Assembly (NCBI GenBank): GCA_965215355.1
Contig: CBDCDJ010000007.1
Location: 1,674,001-1,738,000 of the forward strand
DNA from: CBDCDJ01 sp965215355
GTDB taxonomy: Bacteria; Deinococcota; Deinococci; Deinococcales; Trueperaceae
DNA: 64,000 nt
Reading direction: 5' to 3'
Both the position numbers and the translations under genes were made by a program. Numbering within the stretch: the stretch's first letter is position 1; the number at the start of each line of letters is the position of its first letter. Positions 1 to 7,710 of this stretch are shown here, in pieces. The notes under the pieces are model-generated. The model was not told where the DNA came from, did not search any database, and worked only from the letters and a program-made list of their open reading frames with translations.

Positions 1-1
1 G

Positions 2-340
2 CTTGCAAACCTCAAAGTCGGCATGTTGCACCTGTTCATCCAACATACCTCGGCCAGTCTCGCCCTTAACGAAAACGCTTCGGCGGAAGTCTTGGCGGAC
101 TTCGAGCGCTACTTTCGCCGCGCGGTGCCGGACGGGGCGGCCTATTTTCGGCACACCCTGGAAGGGCCGGACGACATGCCCGCCCACATCAAGGCGGCGC
201 TGCTCGGCAGTTCGCTTACCCTTCCTGTTCGTGACGGTGCGCTGGCGCTGGGCACCTGGCAGGGGATTTACCTGTGTGAACACCGCGAGCGTGGCGGGCG
301 GCGGCGCCTGGTGGCGACCGTTTTCGGCGATATGTTTTAA
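2..340 (+). CDS. YjbQ family protein (UPF0047), 5'-truncated by window edge
   Basis: The reading frame is open from base 2, so the gene begins upstream of the window and only about the last 112 codons are visible. The segment LFIQHTSASLALNENA and the C-terminal stretch GTWQGIYLCEHRERG match the conserved core of the YjbQ/UPF0047 family, small trimeric proteins of about 135-140 residues. Some members have weak thiamine-phosphate synthase activity; the true role is unclear. An internal ATG at 23 exists, but homology continues upstream of it, so it is not the start. It ends 4 bp before the convergent gene that follows. Confidence 0.85.
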   Translation, partial: LANLKVGMLHLFIQHTSASLALNENASAEVLADFERYFRRAVPDGAAYFRHTLEGPDDMPAHIKAALLGSSLTLPVRDGALALGTWQGIYLCEHRERGGRRRLVATVFGDMF

Positions 341-344
341 GTTT

Positions 345-605
345 TCAGCCCAGAATACCGAAAGACGGCGCGGTTTTGATGTAAAGTTTGTCGTCTTCTT
401 CGACGACGTAGCCGGCGTCGACAAGTTCTCGGGCCGCCGCCCTGACCGCCTCTTCGCTTTCTGAAGCGTGGCGGGCCAAACCCTCGAAGGTGCAACCGTT
501 GCCGAGAAACCCTATCGTGACGAAAACCCCTTTGGCCGACATTGACAAGTTTGCGTCGTCGAGCACGATGTCGCTAAAGCGTGTGTTTGCCATTATCTGT
601 GCCAT
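345..605 (-). CDS. Small winged-helix-like protein, function unknown
   Basis: This 86-residue protein has no signal peptide or membrane segment. From about residue 20 it reads like a helix-turn-helix/winged-helix unit: a helix around LSMSAKGVFVTIGFL, a second around CTFEGLARHASESEEAV, a recognition-like helix AVRAAARELVDAGYV, then a beta wing VVEEDDKLYIK. This layout is typical of replication-initiator or MarR-type DNA-binding domains. The ATG at 605 is preferred over the GTG at 611 because AGAGGTGG lies about 9 nt upstream of it. It is convergent with the YjbQ gene. No target can be inferred. Confidence 0.6.
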   Translation of the reverse strand: MAQIMANTRFSDIVLDDANLSMSAKGVFVTIGFLGNGCTFEGLARHASESEEAVRAAARELVDAGYVVEEDDKLYIKTAPSFGILG

Positions 606-695
606 CCTCACCCACCTCTGACTATGCCAAGGTTACCCCGTAAGAGGGTTTACAAAAGTAACAATTCGTAAATTCTGGGGTTCCGCGTTGTGGCG

Positions 696-881
696 TCAGC
701 TTCGCGGGGTCAGCACGAAGGCGGCGACGAGCATCGAAACGATGCCGACGAGGGTGACCAAAAATCCGTTCAGGAACAGCTTCGGCGCGCGGTCTCGGAC
801 TGCCGGAAACGACCCGACGACCATGAGGACGATACCGACCAAAAAAAGGAGCGCGTTTAAAAAGGTCAGGGTTCCTGCCAT
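696..881 (-). CDS. Small two-helix membrane protein
   Basis: The 61-residue product consists almost entirely of two hydrophobic segments (about residues 5-25 and 36-57), separated by a short charged loop VRDRAPK, and ends in a short polar tail. It is probably a cytoplasmic-membrane protein. The base composition and third-position GC fit a real gene, but there is no strong ribosome-binding site, so its expression is less certain. No family was recognised. Confidence 0.45.
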   Translation of the reverse strand: MAGTLTFLNALLFLVGIVLMVVGSFPAVRDRAPKLFLNGFLVTLVGIVSMLVAAFVLTPRS

Positions 882-1198
882 AGCGAATCCAAAGATACCA
901 CCAGAAACTTGCAGACACGTGGCAGTGCTTTCGGCGTCGCAGACTTGGGGCGCGTGACCGGGCTCGAGCCCGCCGGGTCAGGTCGCAGGCGTGTCGTCGG
1001 CTCGAGCCGCAGTGAAGCGGACAGCGAGTAAAACATCGCATAGTGTCCCTTTTTTAACCCTGTTAGGCTTTGAGAACTAGAGGTGAGGTCTTTGTCGAAC
1101 CTAAACCTGGGCAGTGGCGAGTGGGGTCGCAGCGAGTGGGGCAGGGGTGAGGACGGCGTGACCCTCGGCGGCCGCAACGACCCTCGGGAGTGCGGTAG
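882..1198. other. Intergenic region with no convincing gene
   Basis: The 317 bases between the small membrane protein and the phosphatase hold open frames on both strands, but none has a plausible start, composition or recognisable protein. The segment contains CTCGAG palindromes and an imperfect direct repeat of GCGAGTGGGG (near 1117 and 1132). No clear promoter or terminator was seen. Confidence 0.5.
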
Positions 1199-1771
1199 GT
1201 GAGACTTCACCTTGTACGTCATGGTGAAACCGACTGGCAGCTCGTCTCGAAGCGCGGGGTGACGGGCCTGGCCGCGTCTTTAGCGCCCCTGACGCCTACA
1301 GGCCGTTTGCAAATAGACGCGATTGCCGCCGACTACCGGCTGCAAGAGGCCGACGCGATTTTGTGCAGCAGTTACTCACGAGCTTTGGAGTCGGCCGCTT
1401 TGCTGAGCCGCAAACTCAACTTGTCCTTATACGTCGAGTACGACCTGCACGAATGGTTGCCGCAGCGCGACCCGCACGCCGAATTCAGCGAGGAACTCAT
1501 GCTGCGCGCGAGCGAGAGCCTTGAAAAAGAGCTGCTCGAGCCCAGCGACGAGCCGACCTCGTGGGAGAGTCTCACCGAGGTGCGCACGCGCGTGTTGAAC
1601 GTGTTGGACCGCTACCGCCAATTCGGAACCCTGGTCGTGGTGACCCACGCCGTGGTCATCAGCAGTCTGGTCGGCACGAAACGCTCGGTCGACCACGCCG
1701 AAATCGTCACGCTCGAGCTTGACTTAGACGCGCCCGCGGCCGGCGCGTCGCAAAGCTTAAGCGAAGCTTGA
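1199..1771 (+). CDS. Histidine phosphatase family protein (phosphoglycerate mutase-like)
   Basis: The N-terminus MRLHLVRHGETDW carries the RHG signature of the histidine phosphatase superfamily; its His is the phosphorylated nucleophile. A second motif, LCSSYSRALESAALLS, matches the usual SxxxRAxxTA helix, and VVVTHAVVISSLVG supplies the second catalytic His. At 190 residues it has the size of small cytosolic members (CobC, PhoE, GpmB-like), and the substrate cannot be told from sequence. The start is GTG at 1199, with the RHG motif at residues 7-9 as expected. The following AMP nucleosidase gene on the same strand is 69 bp away. Confidence 0.85.
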   Translation: MRLHLVRHGETDWQLVSKRGVTGLAASLAPLTPTGRLQIDAIAADYRLQEADAILCSSYSRALESAALLSRKLNLSLYVEYDLHEWLPQRDPHAEFSEELMLRASESLEKELLEPSDEPTSWESLTEVRTRVLNVLDRYRQFGTLVVVTHAVVISSLVGTKRSVDHAEIVTLELDLDAPAAGASQSLSEA

Positions 1772-1840
1772 GGGCCGCCAGCGGGTCGTAGCAAGGACGA
1801 GCCCCTTGCTTAAGAGAACGCTTATCGTTTAGGTTGAGCT

Positions 1841-2716
1841 ATGGACACCAAACGCACCGATCCTTTCGCCAAACCCGTCGACATCGACGCCAACCCCGAC
1901 GCCCCTTACCGGCCGAGCAGCACGAACCTCATCTACGCCAACCCTGAAAAGTGGCAGGTCGCGGCGGACATCTTGGAGCGCTACACCGGCACTGCGCCGG
2001 AAGCGTTCCAAAAGCAAATCATTTTAACAAACTTCGCTTACTACACCGAACGCTTCGGGGCGCTCTGCGACGACACCGAGACGACGCACGGCTCGGCCAT
2101 GACCGCCTCGCACAGCAAAAAGATGGGCGTGTCGATCATCGACTTTTCCATCGGCTCGCCGGTCGCCGCCCTCATCATCGAAATTTTGGCGACGGCGGAC
2201 CCCAAAGCCGTCCTGTTTTTGGGCATCTGCGGCGGGCTGCACCGTTCGCTCAAGATAGGCGACTTCATCATCCCCAGCGCGGCGATTCGCGACGAAGGTG
2301 CTTCGCGCCACTTCATGCCGCCGCAGGTGCCGGCGCTGCCGACCTTTAAGATTCAAAAGTTCGTCTCGCAGGTTATCGTTGAAGAGGGCCACGACTACCG
2401 CACGGGCGTCGTCCACACCACCGACTACCGCTTTTGGGAGTTCGACGAGACCTTCAAACAGCAACTCTACGAGGAGCGCGCGCTCGCCATCGAGATGGAG
2501 ACGGCGACCCTCTTTTCGGTCGGTTTCGCCAGCAAGGTGCCTATCGGGGCGATGCTGCTGGTCTCGGACTTGCCCTTGAAGAAGGGCGGCATCAAAACCA
2601 AAGAGTCCGCGCGCGGCGTGTTCCGCGAGTTTACCGACCGGCACATCGCCATCGGCATCAAGGCGATGAGCGAAATCGCCCTGCGCGGTGAGCACATTCG
2701 GCACTACCGCTGGTAG
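1841..2716 (+). CDS. amn: AMP nucleosidase (short form)
   Basis: The product belongs to the nucleoside phosphorylase/AMN superfamily and is predicted to cleave AMP to adenine and ribose 5-phosphate. At 291 residues it is the short form known from Bacteroidetes and Deinococcota, lacking the N-terminal regulatory domain of the ~480-residue E. coli enzyme. Visible features are the family glycine motif VLFLGICGGL, the purine-site segment ALAIEMETATLF with its conserved acidic pair, and LLVSDLP near the C-terminus with the catalytic Asp. The ATG at 1841 gives the expected N-terminus. The gene is followed by a hairpin and faces the SDR gene. Confidence 0.88.
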   Translation: MDTKRTDPFAKPVDIDANPDAPYRPSSTNLIYANPEKWQVAADILERYTGTAPEAFQKQIILTNFAYYTERFGALCDDTETTHGSAMTASHSKKMGVSIIDFSIGSPVAALIIEILATADPKAVLFLGICGGLHRSLKIGDFIIPSAAIRDEGASRHFMPPQVPALPTFKIQKFVSQVIVEEGHDYRTGVVHTTDYRFWEFDETFKQQLYEERALAIEMETATLFSVGFASKVPIGAMLLVSDLPLKKGGIKTKESARGVFREFTDRHIAIGIKAMSEIALRGEHIRHYRW

Positions 2717-2774
2717 CGCTCCAGTCGCCGAGATAAGGTGTTCTCGAGTTCTCCACCGGTTCGTCAGTCCGTTT

Positions 2775-2803
2775 GTGGGGGCGGGTTTAAAACTCGCCCC
2801 CAC
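2775..2803. terminator. GC-rich hairpin between convergent genes
   Basis: GTGGGGGCG at 2775-2783 pairs perfectly with CGCCCCCAC at 2795-2803, and further pairs extend into the TTTAAAA loop. It lies between the convergent amn and SDR genes, so it is probably a bidirectional transcription end, although no T-tract follows on the plus strand. Confidence 0.4.
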
Positions 2804-2900
2804 GACGTGCTGAGAGAATAGCAGGACGATGTCGTGCCTGATTTGGCAGAGGCGACGGTTTGGGGAGGCGTCAGAAGCTGTTCCGGCTGTCCTGAGGATT

Positions 2901-3746
2901 TTATTTTTTGCGTTGGCGCTCGAGGGCGTCCCACTGCTCACTCGTCACCTCGTCCAGGATGTTGAACTCGCCGCCGTTCCAGGCGGTCTCGCCGCCGTCG
3001 ATGGTGACGACGTCGCCGCTGATGAAAGCGGCCCCGTCCGAGAGCAAATAGCTCGCCAAGTTGGCAAGTTCTAAGTGGTCGCCGACGCGGCCCAGGGGGA
3101 CGCGCTTCTCGAACAGTTCTTGAATTTCCGGTGTGGGCATCAGTCGGCTCCACGCGCCCTCGGTCGGGAAAGGGCCGGGGGCAATGGCGTTCAGCCGGAT
3201 GCCGTACTTGCCCCACTCGGCGGCGAGCGACTTCGTGAGCGCGACCACGCCCGCCTTGGCGACCGCCGAGGGCACCACGTAACCCGAGCCTGAGAGAGCG
3301 TAGGTGGTGGCGATGTTGAGGACGGCTCCCTTCCGACCCTTCGCAATCCAGCGCTTGCCGAGTTCTAGGGTGCAGTAAAAGGTGCCGTGCAAGACGATGC
3401 CCAAAACGCTGTCGACCGCGCGGTGCGACAGGCGCTCGGTCGGCGAGATGAAGTTGCCCGCGGCGTTGTTGACCAGCAGGTCGATACGCCCGAAGTGCGC
3501 CTCGACCGCGTCCAGCATCGCCGTCACCCGCTCGGGGTCGCGCACGTCGACGGCGGTGGCGAAGACCTCGCCGCCCGTTTCCGCGGCGAGTTTGTCCGCT
3601 TCCTCGCGCAGCATCTCAAGCCGGCGGCTGGTGATGGCGGCCTTGGCCCCCAACTCCAAAAAGCGCTTCGTCATCGAACGGCCCAAACCCGAGCCGCCGC
3701 CGGTGACGAGCACGACTTTGTCTTGCAACAGGTCGTTTTGAAACAT
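2901..3746 (-). CDS. SDR oxidoreductase, 2,4-dienoyl-CoA reductase-like
   Basis: This 281-residue Rossmann protein begins with the cofactor motif TGGGSGLG and has the NNAAGNFISPTERLS segment characteristic of mitochondrial/peroxisomal-type 2,4-dienoyl-CoA reductases. As in that family, the classical SDR YxxxK is absent: the region reads GSGYVVPSAVAKAGV, keeping the Lys while the usual Tyr position is Ser. That points to NADPH-dependent reduction of dienoyl-CoA in unsaturated fatty-acid beta-oxidation rather than a generic dehydrogenase. The closing motif GDVVTIDGGE is typical. No other beta-oxidation gene is adjacent, so the substrate is an inference. Confidence 0.8.
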   Translation of the reverse strand: MFQNDLLQDKVVLVTGGGSGLGRSMTKRFLELGAKAAITSRRLEMLREEADKLAAETGGEVFATAVDVRDPERVTAMLDAVEAHFGRIDLLVNNAAGNFISPTERLSHRAVDSVLGIVLHGTFYCTLELGKRWIAKGRKGAVLNIATTYALSGSGYVVPSAVAKAGVVALTKSLAAEWGKYGIRLNAIAPGPFPTEGAWSRLMPTPEIQELFEKRVPLGRVGDHLELANLASYLLSDGAAFISGDVVTIDGGETAWNGGEFNILDEVTSEQWDALERQRKK

Positions 3747-3824
3747 GTATGGCCTCCGCTCTCAATCGTACCGTGCTCGGCCGCGGGCAGGCCTGCGTGT
3801 AGAAATTCACGTGTAGAAAATCGC

Positions 3825-3854
3825 TTGGCAAGCGCCGTCGCCGCCTGCCATAAT
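3825..3854 (+). promoter_or_regulatory. Leaderless-type promoter of the SpoIID-like gene
   Basis: TTGGCA (3825-3830) is followed after 18 bp by CATAAT (3849-3854). The GTG start is at 3860, only 5 nt after the -10 box, so transcription would begin at or next to the start codon. No Shine-Dalgarno sequence is present, consistent with the leaderless mRNAs common in Deinococcota. Confidence 0.5.
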
Positions 3855-3859
3855 GCCTC

Positions 3860-4966
3860 GTGCGGTTGCTCGTTTTTGTGACGATCCTGCTGATGAGCCT
3901 CGCTTACGGCGCGGACGCCCCGCCCATCCGCGTGTTGTTGGACGAGGTCGCCGGCCCGGTCACGGTGCAGATGACCGGGTCCCACCGCGGGTACGTCGAC
4001 GACGGACTCGCTTTTTCGACACCCACGGCCCTCGCCTGGCCCTTGAGCGCCGCCGCGGGCGAGGTGGTCATAGAGGGTAAAGCCGTCGGCCACAGTTTTA
4101 CCGTAGAGCCGACCGACGGTACCTTTGTGAATTGGCAGGGCCGACCGTACCGCGGCGCGCTCCGCTTTGTGGCCGTCGGGACAGGGTTCGAGGTCGTCAA
4201 CGTTGTAGACCTAGAGTCCTACCTGCGCGGCGTGGTCCCCGCCGAAATCCCGGCGAGTTGGCCGGTAGAGGCCTTGAAAGCCCAAGCCGTGGCCGCGCGC
4301 ACCTACACGCTGGCCTCTTTGGAAACCGGCGAAAATTACGATATTTGTGCCACGACCGAGTGTCAAAAATACGGCGGCGTCGCGGCGGAACACCCGCGCA
4401 CCGACGCCGCCGTAACGGCGACGGTGGGCATCGTCCTGACCTACCACGGGACTTTCGCCAAAACGTACTACCACTCGGACTCGGGCGGGGTGTTGGCCTC
4501 GAGCGCCGAAGTGTGGGGCGACGTGCGGCCCTACCTCGTCGCGCGTCAAGACGTGCCGAGCGCGACGCCCCACCGCCGTTGGGAAAAACAGCTCGAGGCC
4601 AACCTTATCGCCGCTTCTTTACAAGAGGCCGGCAGCGACATAGGACCGGTGCGAGCACTCAACGTTCTGGCCTACAGCGAGTCCGGGCGGGTGAGCAGCG
4701 TCGAGCTTGTCGGCGCGTGGGGCAGCGCGACGCTCTCCGGCCCCGGGCTCACGAAGCTGCTGCGCACCTGGGGCCTCAAGTCGACCCGCTTCAGCATGAC
4801 CGGCCCGCTGAGCGCGCGGGGCGACGGCTGGGGCCACGGCGTCGGCATGAGCCAGTACGGGGCCAACGCCCTCGCCAGCGCCGCCTACGACTACTCGCAG
4901 ATTTTGGCCTTTTACTACCCGGCGACGGACTTGCAGACGCTGACCTACGCTGCGGGAACGCCGTAA
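3860..4966 (+). CDS. SpoIID/LytB domain protein, exported
   Basis: The 368-residue protein starts with a signal peptide (about residues 1-18, MRLLVFVTILLMSLAYGADA). The central region holds the SpoIID/LytB signature: VVPAEIPASWPVEALKAQAV, then ARTYTLAS, and the YHSDSGGVLASSAEVWG block; GDGWGHGVGMSQYGA at the end is the other hallmark. In spore formers SpoIID is a lytic transglycosylase acting on denuded peptidoglycan; in non-sporulating bacteria such proteins are presumed cell-wall amidase or transglycosylase modifiers. A Cys pair (DICATTEC) could form a disulfide. The GTG start at 3860 fits both the signal peptide and the promoter. Confidence 0.85.
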   Translation: MRLLVFVTILLMSLAYGADAPPIRVLLDEVAGPVTVQMTGSHRGYVDDGLAFSTPTALAWPLSAAAGEVVIEGKAVGHSFTVEPTDGTFVNWQGRPYRGALRFVAVGTGFEVVNVVDLESYLRGVVPAEIPASWPVEALKAQAVAARTYTLASLETGENYDICATTECQKYGGVAAEHPRTDAAVTATVGIVLTYHGTFAKTYYHSDSGGVLASSAEVWGDVRPYLVARQDVPSATPHRRWEKQLEANLIAASLQEAGSDIGPVRALNVLAYSESGRVSSVELVGAWGSATLSGPGLTKLLRTWGLKSTRFSMTGPLSARGDGWGHGVGMSQYGANALASAAYDYSQILAFYYPATDLQTLTYAAGTP

Positions 4967-5066
4967 AGGTAGACCCCTTCCGCCCTGCGGGCATTTCCCT
5001 AAAAGGGGAGAACGAATTAAAGTCCGTTTGTCTCAATGCTACGCGGAAAAGCTGTAAAAGCCTCCC

Positions 5067-6263
5067 CTACTCGCCTGCCGCTTCGAGCACCTCAGCAAAG
5101 CGCCGCACCACCTCGTCCACCTCTTCTTTACTGATGATAAGGGGTGGCACGAAGCGGACCACCGTCGTCCCGGCGTTGATGGTGAGGACGCCCCTGTCCC
5201 GCAACGCGGCGATGTAGGGCGCGACTTTTTCTTTCATCTCCACGCCTATCATCAGGCCGAGGCCGCGCACGGTGCGAATTTTGTCAGAGTTCAACGCGCG
5301 TAAAGCCTCTTGAAAGTAAGTGCCGACTTCTGCGGCGTGCTCGAGCAGCCCACGCTCCTTGATTTCGTCCAGCACGGCGACCGCCGCCGCCGAGGCGAGC
5401 GCGTTGCCGCCGAAGGTGGTGCCGTGGCCACCCTTGGGCATTTTCAGCGCCACCTCGTCGCTCATGAGCAGTGCGCCGATAGGCACGCCGCCGCCCAAAC
5501 CCTTGGCGAGCGTGACCATGTCGGGCCGGACGCCGTAGTGCTCGGTCGCCAAAAACTTGCCGGTGCGCCCGACGCCCGACTGCACCTCGTCCATGATGAG
5601 GAGTGCGCCGCGCTCGGTCGTGATGTCTCGAGCGGCCTCTAAAAACGCCTTGTCCGCCGGGTACATGCCGCCCTCGCCCTGGACGGGTTCCAGGAAAACC
5701 GCCGCCGTTTCCTCGGTGACGAACGCGTCCAACTCTTCTATTTTGTTGTAAGCGACAAAGTCGTTGTCGTACTTCAGGGGCTCGAAGGGTTCGCGGTATT
5801 TTTTCTCCCAGGTCAGCGCGAGCACACCCAACGTCCGGCCTGAAAAGCCACGCTTGGCACTCACAAAGCGCGGGCGACCCGTGGCGGCTCGAGCCCACTT
5901 CAGCGCCGCCTCGTTGATTTCCGAGCCCGAGTTCGCCATGAACACGCGCTGCAAACCCAGCCAGTCGGGCACAAAGGCGAACAGCTTGGCGTAAAACTCG
6001 GCGCGCACGTCGTTGCCGTGGGCTTGCGTACAGATGATCAGTCGGCTCGCTTGCTCAGCAATGGCTTTGGTAAGCCGCGCGTTGTTGTGCCCGACCGAAG
6101 CCACCGCGATGCCCGCCAAACAGTCGATGTAAGCGTTACCGTCCGCGTCGTAGATGGTGACGCCGTCGCCGTGGGTAAAAACGATATCCGGGCTCCACAA
6201 GCCGGAGTTGTGGGCAGCGTCTTGCTCGAGAAGCTCTTGGGTTTTGCCGGCAACCTGGGTCAT
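5067..6263 (-). CDS. Class III aminotransferase, LysJ/ArgD type
   Basis: At 398 residues it has the full length of acetylornithine or LysW-aminoadipate-semialdehyde transaminases. The PLP-phosphate loop NSGSEINEAALKWAR, the acidic EPVQGEGG strand, LLIMDEVQSGVGRTG with the PLP-ring Asp, and the Schiff-base lysine in TLAKGLGGGVPIGA are all present, as is HGTTFGGNALASAAA. Deinococcota make lysine through the LysW route, where this enzyme may also serve arginine synthesis. Which pathway applies cannot be decided, because no other lys or arg gene is adjacent. It lies 8 bp from the upstream lipoprotein gene on the same strand. Confidence 0.85.
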   Translation of the reverse strand: MTQVAGKTQELLEQDAAHNSGLWSPDIVFTHGDGVTIYDADGNAYIDCLAGIAVASVGHNNARLTKAIAEQASRLIICTQAHGNDVRAEFYAKLFAFVPDWLGLQRVFMANSGSEINEAALKWARAATGRPRFVSAKRGFSGRTLGVLALTWEKKYREPFEPLKYDNDFVAYNKIEELDAFVTEETAAVFLEPVQGEGGMYPADKAFLEAARDITTERGALLIMDEVQSGVGRTGKFLATEHYGVRPDMVTLAKGLGGGVPIGALLMSDEVALKMPKGGHGTTFGGNALASAAAVAVLDEIKERGLLEHAAEVGTYFQEALRALNSDKIRTVRGLGLMIGVEMKEKVAPYIAALRDRGVLTINAGTTVVRFVPPLIISKEEVDEVVRRFAEVLEAAGE

Positions 6264-6271
6264 GCCCGAGT

Positions 6272-6751
6272 TTACTCTGCCAGGGCCTGCTTCGTCACGG
6301 TGAAGGTTCCCAGACCGAAGGCGGCAGCCGTGCAGCCTTCCGGCTGAAAGCTCGCCGCTCGGTAGGTTCCCGCCACGGTATCCTCGTCTCTGGCTCCCCT
6401 AATCTCGAGCGCACAGTTCGGAAACTCGGCCAGGTACAGCAAAGCCGAAACGCTGTTACCGTAATCTGCCTGGCCTTCGAACACGCCCTGCGTATCGCTG
6501 GTCCCAAAGTCGGCTTGCCAGCTACCGCCGTAAGCATAAGTCGAGGTGTTTTGATAGGTGAAAACAAGGGTCAACGCACCTTCGCCACCCTGACTGTCGT
6601 TCAAAGTACCCAACCATGTTCCTTTGAAATCATAGTTTAGGGGCGGCGGTGGATAATAGGGGTCGGGATAGATGGGGCAAGCTGTAAGCAAAGGAACGCT
6701 CAGAAAAAGCGTGAAACCGAACAACGCGAAACGCCGCCGCAGAGTGTTCAT
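6272..6751 (-). CDS. Small putative lipoprotein, function unknown
   Basis: Starting at the ATG at 6751, the protein begins MNTLRRRFALFGF, a typical signal peptide, and reaches the lipobox LLTAC, so it is probably a lipid-anchored exported protein of 159 residues. The mature part begins with a proline/tyrosine-rich linker (YPDPYYPPPP) and then a predicted beta-rich domain (KGTWLGTLNDSQGGEGALTL) resembling small lipocalin-like or avidin-like barrels, without a recognised family. A longer open frame reaches 6835 but lacks a signal sequence at its start. It probably shares a transcript with the downstream aminotransferase gene. Confidence 0.65.
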   Translation of the reverse strand: MNTLRRRFALFGFTLFLSVPLLTACPIYPDPYYPPPPLNYDFKGTWLGTLNDSQGGEGALTLVFTYQNTSTYAYGGSWQADFGTSDTQGVFEGQADYGNSVSALLYLAEFPNCALEIRGARDEDTVAGTYRAASFQPEGCTAAAFGLGTFTVTKQALAE

Positions 6752-6897
6752 AGTGGCGCAACTATAATACGGTCGCGCCGCGTCCGGCAAGCGCTTATCG
6801 GACCGGGGGCTGAATTCGAGCGTCCCCGAACACAACCTTCCCGACGCCGCCCGCCACCACCTCAGTTGCGCCCAAAACTTTTATCACAACGGCGCGC

Positions 6898-7308
6898 TCA
6901 TGGCAGCAGCTCCAGGTACTCGAGGCCCTTAGGCTTGAACATACTGAAGTGGCGGCGGTCGAGGGTGAGAATGCGGGGGAGGCGGAGACGCTCGGCAAGG
7001 GCGATGACGGTAGCGTCAACGAAACCGACATAAGTGGTTTCAATAAAGGTATCGATGATGGCGAGAGCCCGCTCCATATCCAACCTCTCGACTTGAATTA
7101 AGTCATACTCTCCCGCCAACACATCATCCAGAAAAGCGCGCGCCGTTTCCACACCTAAGAGCTTTGTCGCCATGTAGTCCACTTCAGGCAGAACCGAACT
7201 AGGAACGAGGATGGCCTCTCTTTGTACAAGCCGGCGGACCTCCAGGTGGTGTCTATGGTCAGCGTCGAGAAGAACGAGCAGCCCGCTCGTATCCGTAAGG
7301 ACACTCAA
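6898..7308 (-). CDS. PIN-domain ribonuclease toxin (VapC family)
   Basis: The 136-residue protein opens with LTDTSGLLVLLDADH, giving the first PIN Asp. It continues with a conserved Glu in SSVLPEVDYMA and has the acidic pair in VGFVDATVIALAERL, followed by ILTLDRRHFSMF. These are the metal-binding residues of PIN nucleases, which as VapC toxins cleave tRNA or rRNA. The TTG start overlaps the stop of the upstream antitoxin by 4 bp, the usual coupled arrangement. The gene is the second of a two-gene operon with its own palindromic operator. Confidence 0.85.
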   Translation of the reverse strand: MSVLTDTSGLLVLLDADHRHHLEVRRLVQREAILVPSSVLPEVDYMATKLLGVETARAFLDDVLAGEYDLIQVERLDMERALAIIDTFIETTYVGFVDATVIALAERLRLPRILTLDRRHFSMFKPKGLEYLELLP

Positions 7309-7589
7309 GACTGAGGTTCCTTTTTCCTATCCTTCCAATCAGCCATGATGCGTGCGTACCGCTCCTCATAAATTTCGCCCAACAGCTCTTCGTCCCGTTC
7401 GGCAAGGTCGGGCATTCCGCTTCGTCCCATCCCAATAGAGCGAGGCAGTTTGCGCGGCTTTTGCTCGCGGGAGATATAGGCTTTAAGTGCCTCACGAATG
7501 AGTTCGGCTTTGGGGCGGTCTTGTTGACGAGCGAGTCGCCCGAACTCGAGGTCGGTTTCTTCTTCTAAATAAACCGTCGTACGTTTCAT
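7305..7589 (-). CDS. Ribbon-helix-helix antitoxin (VapB/CopG-like)
   Basis: The protein starts at ATG 7589 with MKRTTVYLEEETDLEFGRLA, a classic ribbon-helix-helix N-terminus (beta strand RTTVYL and two helices ending KAELIREALKAYI). The remaining ~45 residues are charged and probably form the tail that blocks the toxin. A longer open frame upstream would run through the operator palindrome and is not believed. It is the first gene of a toxin-antitoxin operon and overlaps the PIN gene by 4 bp. Confidence 0.8.
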   Translation of the reverse strand: MKRTTVYLEEETDLEFGRLARQQDRPKAELIREALKAYISREQKPRKLPRSIGMGRSGMPDLAERDEELLGEIYEERYARIMADWKDRKKEPQS

Positions 7590-7594
7590 GACAT

Positions 7595-7608
7595 ATATGC
7601 TAGCATAT
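7595..7608. promoter_or_regulatory. Palindromic operator of the VapBC pair
   Basis: ATATGCTAGCATAT is a perfect 14-bp palindrome ending 5 bp upstream of the antitoxin start codon. Ribbon-helix-helix antitoxins bind such sites to repress their own operon, so this is the likely autoregulatory operator. It is also AT-rich enough to overlap a -10 element. Confidence 0.6.
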
Positions 7609-7710
7609 CTAACCCGAGCTTGTACGGACAAGGCACCTTCCGCCGCATCACGCACTCGCTTTCAAAAACTTCGAAGCCGAACTTGCGGTAGGGGTCGTGG
7701 GCGTCTACTT

